A stretch of 64,000 bases of DNA, from positions 310,001 to 374,000 of the forward strand of contig CAVTIR010000013.1 of assembly GCA_963734665.1 (NCBI GenBank), in the 5' to 3' direction. The notes beneath the pieces were generated by a model, which was not told where the DNA came from, did not search any database, and was given only the letters and a program-made list of their open reading frames with translations. Shown one piece after another: positions 60,425 to 64,000 of this stretch. Source of the DNA: Trebonia sp963734665. Its GTDB lineage: Bacteria; Actinomycetota; Actinomycetes; Streptosporangiales; Streptosporangiaceae. Position numbers and translations under genes: made by a program. Each line of letters begins with the position of its first letter. Position 1 is the stretch's first letter.

Positions 60425-61702
60425 ATGCGCAACATCGGCACGCCACAGGAAGAGTGGGCGCCGGGCACCCAGCCGCCTCCGGCGGCGTCGCCCACGCCCG
60501 CAGTGCCGACGCCCGCAGCGATGACACCTGCGCGGCTGCGGCACGTGATCCTGGTGCTCTCCGTGGCCTGCGGCATGGCCGTGGCGAACATCTACTACTC
60601 GCAGCCGCTGCTCGGCCGCATCTCCTCGGCCTTCGACGTCAGCCAGGGCCGCACCGAGCTGGTGGTCACCCTCACCCAGCTCGGCTACGCCATCGGCCTG
60701 TTCCTGCTGGTTCCGCTCGGTGACCTGCTAGAGAACCGGGCCCTTGTCTCCCGCACGCTCCTGGTGACCGCGGCCGCGCTGCTCGCGGCGGGCCTGGCGC
60801 CGAACTTTGGCGTGTTCCTTGCCGTGTCCGTGGTGGTCGGGATCAGCTCGATGGTCGCGCAGATCCTCGTCCCCTACGCGGCGCACCTGGCGTCCCCGGC
60901 GGATCGCGGCAAGGTCGTCGGCAACGTCATGGCCGGGCTGCTGCTTGGCATCCTGCTGGCCCGCACCATCGCGAGCCTGGTGGCCGCGGCCTGGGGCTGG
61001 CGCACCATCTACCTGGCCTCCGCGGTCCTGATGCTCGTACTATCGCTCCTGCTGACCCGGATGCTGCCCAAGCGGATGCCCGAGGCGGCCGGCACCTACC
61101 CCCAGCTCATGATGTCAACCTTGCGACTCGTCCGCGAGGAGCCGGTACTGCGCCGCCGCGCCGCGTGCCAGGCGCTGATGTTCGGCGCGTTCAGCTGCTT
61201 CTGGACCTCGGTGGCCTTCGAGCTGGTCCAGCGCCACCACCTCGGGCAGGCAGGAATCGGGATCTTCGCGCTCGTCGGCGCGGCGGGCGCCACCGCCGCC
61301 CCGTTGGCCGGCCGGCTCGGAGACCGCGGGCACGGCCACGTCGGCAGCGGCATCGCCCTCGCCCTCGCCGTGGTGGCCATGGTCCTGGCCGGGGTCTGGG
61401 CGGGAAACCTCATCCTGCTTGCCCTGGCCGGCGTCCTGCTTGACCTCGCCGTCCAGAGCCACCAGGTCTTCGGCCAGCGGGAGATCTACGAACTGCGCGG
61501 CGACGCCCGGGCCCGCGTCAACACGATCTACATGACCTCGATCTTCCTGGGCGGCACGATCGCCACCGCGATCTCGGGGGCCATCTACGACAGCGACGGC
61601 TGGACCGGCGTCACCAGGCTCGGCGCCGGGCTCGCGTTCATCTCGCTCGGCATCTGGGCGGTATCAGCCCTGCGGCGACGGAGAGCCTCAGCGCTCGCCT
61701 GA
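60425..61702 (+). CDS. MFS transporter (YnfM/DHA1-like)
   Basis: Twelve-helix exporter of 425 aa, ATG 60425 behind GAAGAGGTC. After a Pro-rich N-terminus it reads LRHVILVLSVACGMAVANIYYSQPLLGRI, a signature of the YnfM/inner-membrane efflux group, with QLGYAIGLFLLVPLGDLLENR as motif A. The 3' end overlaps the end of the convergent TetR gene by 15 bp. TetR plus MFS is a common drug-response pair, so regulation by that TetR is likely. Confidence 0.94.
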   Translation: MRNIGTPQEEWAPGTQPPPAASPTPAVPTPAAMTPARLRHVILVLSVACGMAVANIYYSQPLLGRISSAFDVSQGRTELVVTLTQLGYAIGLFLLVPLGDLLENRALVSRTLLVTAAALLAAGLAPNFGVFLAVSVVVGISSMVAQILVPYAAHLASPADRGKVVGNVMAGLLLGILLARTIASLVAAAWGWRTIYLASAVLMLVLSLLLTRMLPKRMPEAAGTYPQLMMSTLRLVREEPVLRRRAACQALMFGAFSCFWTSVAFELVQRHHLGQAGIGIFALVGAAGATAAPLAGRLGDRGHGHVGSGIALALAVVAMVLAGVWAGNLILLALAGVLLDLAVQSHQVFGQREIYELRGDARARVNTIYMTSIFLGGTIATAISGAIYDSDGWTGVTRLGAGLAFISLGIWAVSALRRRRASALA

Positions 61703-62317
61703 GCCCTCACCTGAGGGCGGCCGAATCCGCAGCCCGTCGAGCACCTGCCGGACCAGGGCCGGCGCGAGCGCGTCGTCCAGCGGCTCGTGGCCGAGCAGCA
61801 GCCGGTAGTACACGGGGGCGAAGATCTGGTCGACCGCGGCGCCGATCTCGGTCCCGGGATCCAGTTCCCCCCGCTCTATCCCCGCCCGCAGCAGGCCGGC
61901 CGCGACCTGTCGGCGCGGGCGCAGCCACTGCTCCTCAAGCGCGGCGCGAATGTCGGGGTCGGCCTGGCTGGCGGCCATCAGGTCGGCCATCAGCGGTCCC
62001 GCATCGCTGTCGCGGAAGAGCCGCAGCAGCGACAGCACCTGGGAGGTGAGGACCTCCTGGAGCGAGGCGCTCGTGTCGACTGCGATGGTGTACCTGGCAC
62101 GGTTGAAGAAGCTCTCTAGGATCACGTGCGCCCGTGATGGCCACCACTTGTAGATCGTGGACTTGCTAACCCCGGCTCTGGCCGCGATGGCCTCCATCGT
62201 GACGGCATCGATCTGGCCACTCACCAGGAGGTCCGTCGCCGCCGCGAGAACCGCTTCCCGCACGCGCTCGCTGCGCGGCCGGCCCCGGCCGGGACGACCC
62301 TCAACGGCCACGTTCAT
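61688..62317 (-). CDS. TetR-family regulator
   Basis: Repressor of 209 aa. HTH at about 17-65: VREAVLAAATDLLVSGQIDAVTMEAIAARAGVSKSTIYKWWPSRAHV. The C-terminal part (TetR_C_16-like) has LMADLMAASQADPDIRAALEEQWLRPRR and GAAVDQIFAPVYYRLLLGHEPLD. It converges on the MFS gene, the probable target. A short frame upstream overlaps its start by 17 bp. Confidence 0.94.
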   Translation of the reverse strand: MNVAVEGRPGRGRPRSERVREAVLAAATDLLVSGQIDAVTMEAIAARAGVSKSTIYKWWPSRAHVILESFFNRARYTIAVDTSASLQEVLTSQVLSLLRLFRDSDAGPLMADLMAASQADPDIRAALEEQWLRPRRQVAAGLLRAGIERGELDPGTEIGAAVDQIFAPVYYRLLLGHEPLDDALAPALVRQVLDGLRIRPPSGEGSGER

Positions 62318-62435
62318 CGGCGCCCCCGTGCACCAGGAACCCCGAAGTGAGCACCTCGAGGACCTCCCGCCGGTCCGCGGCGAAGTCGAGCCGCATGGCC
62401 GCCAGCTCCGGGTCGGCCTGGTAGGCGTTCTCCAT
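62301..62435 (-). CDS. Possible 44-aa upstream peptide
   Basis: Minus-strand frame from ATG 62435 to TGA 62301, overlapping the TetR start by 17 bp. It begins MENAYQADPELAAMRLDF and continues to a hydrophilic end (HGGADERGR). The overlap would allow translational coupling to the regulator, but there is no recognisable domain and the ribosome site is weak. It may be chance. Confidence 0.3.
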   Translation of the reverse strand: MENAYQADPELAAMRLDFAADRREVLEVLTSGFLVHGGADERGR

Positions 62436-62456
62436 GGCGGAAGCTTATCGGCCTGC

Positions 62457-64000
62457 TTAGGCGGGGCTTACAGGTTGCGTCGCTGGTGGCTGCGCCGCGC
62501 GGGCCGCTTCCAGGGCGTCAATCGTGTCCGCGATATGCGGGTGATCGGGGCTGAGGTAGCGGAGCCGTTCGGTCAGGTTCAGCTCGTGGAGCGTGATCGC
62601 TTCGTCGTAGCGGCCCAAGTCCGCGTAGGTGAGGGCGAGCGCGTGCCGCGAACGCATCGTGTCCGGGTGCGCAGGGCCGAGTAGCCGGAGCCGGGCCTCA
62701 AGCGTGTCGTTATGCAGGGCGGCCGCCTTGTCCAGCTGTCCGGTATCCGCGTAGCAGGCACCGAGGTTCGTGGCAGCGATGAACGTGAGCTGGTGATCGC
62801 CGAGGAGGCGCTGACGTGTCTCGTAAAGCTCCTCGTTCAGTGCGGTCGCCTCGGCTAGCCGCCCCGCGAGCCTGTACTTGTAGGCGAGGTTGCCCCGCAC
62901 GAAGTCCGTGTTCTCGTGGTTGGGGCCTACGGTAGCCAGGCGCTCCGCATACGTCTCCTGGTCGAGAGCTATCGCCTCGCTCAGCCGCCCCGCCTCCGAC
63001 AGCGCGGCTGCAAGGTTGATACGCGACTCGAAGATGAGGTAGTCACTGGGAGGCAGCACATGCTCGCGGCCGCGCAATGCCTGCTCGAAGCACGGGATCG
63101 CCTCGGCAGGCCGCTTGAGTGCCAGGTGGAGCTCGCCGTAGTCGTTCAGCGTCTCGAGTGTGTTCAGGTCGTCGTCGCCGAACAGCCGGCGCCAGTCCGC
63201 CAGGGTCCGCTCATAGAGTGCGCGGGCCTGGAGCAGCTGGCCAGAGACCCGGTGCGCGACAGCGAGGGCGTGGCGCGCGGTCAGCGTCACCCGGTCTTCC
63301 TCGCCGAGCAGTTCCGCGCAGTCCGTGAGCAGCCGGGTGCCGGCCGCGATCGCGGCGGCCAGGTCAGCGGCGCCCGCAAGCTGCCGCACCGCCCAGACCC
63401 TTGCCCGCAACAGGCGTCGAATCACGAGCAGACGGCTTACGGTCGCGGTGCCCATCGCAGCCGCCCAGGCGGCATCGACATGGGCGACAAGCTGACTGCC
63501 CTCGGCGCGGCGCTCCAGTGCCTGGGGTTCCGGGAACAGGCTTGGCTCAAGCAGGTCCAGGGCTTCGGCTACCGTGCGCTGCCAGCGGCCTTCTTCCTGG
63601 TCTCGCTCCCGCAGCGTCCTGGCGAGCAGCCGGTGCATGATCAGCTCTTCGCCACTCACCGACCAGGCGAGCAGCGACCAGGCGACGCAGCGCTCCGCCG
63701 CTTCGTCGACGGCGTACGGGCGGGCGAGACTGTCGGCTTGGCTGTCCTTGCCAGCTTGGACGGCCAGGTCGGCCAGCCCCGCCAGCAGGTTGCGCCGCAC
63801 GCCAGCCGGGGAGAGCACGGCCATCACCCGCAGCAGCCGACTGACCATGTCATCGGTCACGCCAGCCCCAGCAGCCTCGCCTGTCTTGTCGATTCCACCG
63901 GCCTCGGCGTCCTCGACTGCCTCGGCGATCCGTACCGAATCGAGCAATGCGGCCGCCACCCCTTGCGGGTAAAGGCCACGAATGCCGCGCAGGACGTGGC
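62457..64000 (-). CDS. Tetratricopeptide-repeat protein (5' partial)
   Basis: The frame runs open to the window edge, so the N-terminus is missing; the visible beginning VLRGIRGLYPQGVAAALLDSV could follow an NB-ARC-type ATPase. The C-terminal 330 residues are kinesin-light-chain-like TPRs, each about 42 residues: ALYERTLADWRRLFGDDDLNTLETLNDYGEL, AIALDQETYAERLATVGPNHENTDFVRGNLA, ALHNDTLEARLRLLGPAHPDTMRSRHALA and AITLHELNLTERLRYLSPDHPHIADTIDALE. NB-ARC-TPR proteins are common signalling or conflict proteins in actinobacteria; the ATPase part cannot be seen. Confidence 0.85.
   Translation of the reverse strand, partial: HVLRGIRGLYPQGVAAALLDSVRIAEAVEDAEAGGIDKTGEAAGAGVTDDMVSRLLRVMAVLSPAGVRRNLLAGLADLAVQAGKDSQADSLARPYAVDEAAERCVAWSLLAWSVSGEELIMHRLLARTLRERDQEEGRWQRTVAEALDLLEPSLFPEPQALERRAEGSQLVAHVDAAWAAAMGTATVSRLLVIRRLLRARVWAVRQLAGAADLAAAIAAGTRLLTDCAELLGEEDRVTLTARHALAVAHRVSGQLLQARALYERTLADWRRLFGDDDLNTLETLNDYGELHLALKRPAEAIPCFEQALRGREHVLPPSDYLIFESRINLAAALSEAGRLSEAIALDQETYAERLATVGPNHENTDFVRGNLAYKYRLAGRLAEATALNEELYETRQRLLGDHQLTFIAATNLGACYADTGQLDKAAALHNDTLEARLRLLGPAHPDTMRSRHALALTYADLGRYDEAITLHELNLTERLRYLSPDHPHIADTIDALEAARAAQPPATQPVSPA

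Noticed and set aside
1..64000. tRNA, rRNA, CRISPR arrays and riboswitches
   Set aside because: I looked for cloverleaf-like segments, regular spaced repeats and known aptamer cores and found none I could support by eye.

Overview
The window is high-GC, gene-dense DNA with GTG/TTG starts, many 4-bp start/stop overlaps and several probable leaderless transcripts. Gene content (GlbO-type truncated haemoglobin, PknB-like Ser/Thr kinase, XRE/MmyB-type regulator, FCD, TetR and IclR regulators, aerobic haem A synthase) points to a soil-type actinobacterium with a large genome. I cannot name the genus. I saw no rRNA, tRNA, CRISPR array, prophage or replication origin.

Layout. 1-3.6 kb: ABC-2 exporter (ATPase cut by the window edge), EamA exporter, XRE/MmyB regulator. 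3.65-7.4 kb: YraQ/DUF318 permease behind a RicR-type TACCC-N5-GGGTA operator that lies at the end of a broken aminoglycoside-phosphotransferase-like gene; ctaA; FCD regulator with a probable leaderless promoter. 7.5-12.0 kb: oxidative catabolic set of two amidohydrolases, a Rieske ferredoxin-like protein and an FAD ferredoxin reductase. 12.1-18.0 kb: RSH protein whose synthetase site looks dead while its hydrolase looks intact, tandem CipC/DUF3759 proteins, two SDRs, a PPOX/F420-type protein and a TetR with twin operators. 18.1-26.0 kb: low-GC parallel beta-helix surface protein, two broken membrane genes (one a FUSC-type ruin), an EmrB/QacA-type MFS exporter and a 49-aa membrane protein. 26.3-28.6 kb: IS607-type element with a serine recombinase and a TnpB-like protein without a zinc ribbon. 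28.6-39 kb: DUF2254 protein, FkbM methyltransferase, MacB/LolD-type ABC exporter facing a two-component system, truncated haemoglobin, M50-like membrane protein. 39-43 kb: IclR, class III extradiol dioxygenase, CoA-transferase and enoyl-CoA hydratase. 43.4-49.4 kb: beta-glucoside uptake operon (lipoprotein, two permeases, ROK regulator, GH1). 50-54 kb: Ser/Thr kinase, TPR-RDD protein, methyltransferase. 54.4-58.5 kb: a GntR, ADP-ribosylglycohydrolase-like, NCS1 permease, PfkB kinase operon carrying three frameshifts. 58.7-64 kb: thioesterase remnant, methyltransferase, GNAT, MFS with TetR, and a TPR protein running off the end.

Most suggestive units: the four-gene GntR/ARH/NCS1/PfkB operon, which reads like import, glycosidic cleavage and phosphorylation of a nucleoside-like compound under its own repressor; the Rieske/amidohydrolase locus, whose operator-like motif recurs beside an SDR 5 kb away; and the metal-type operator in front of a His/Met-rich permease. 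Several genes are broken by single-base shifts, so sequencing error should be excluded before they are called pseudogenes.
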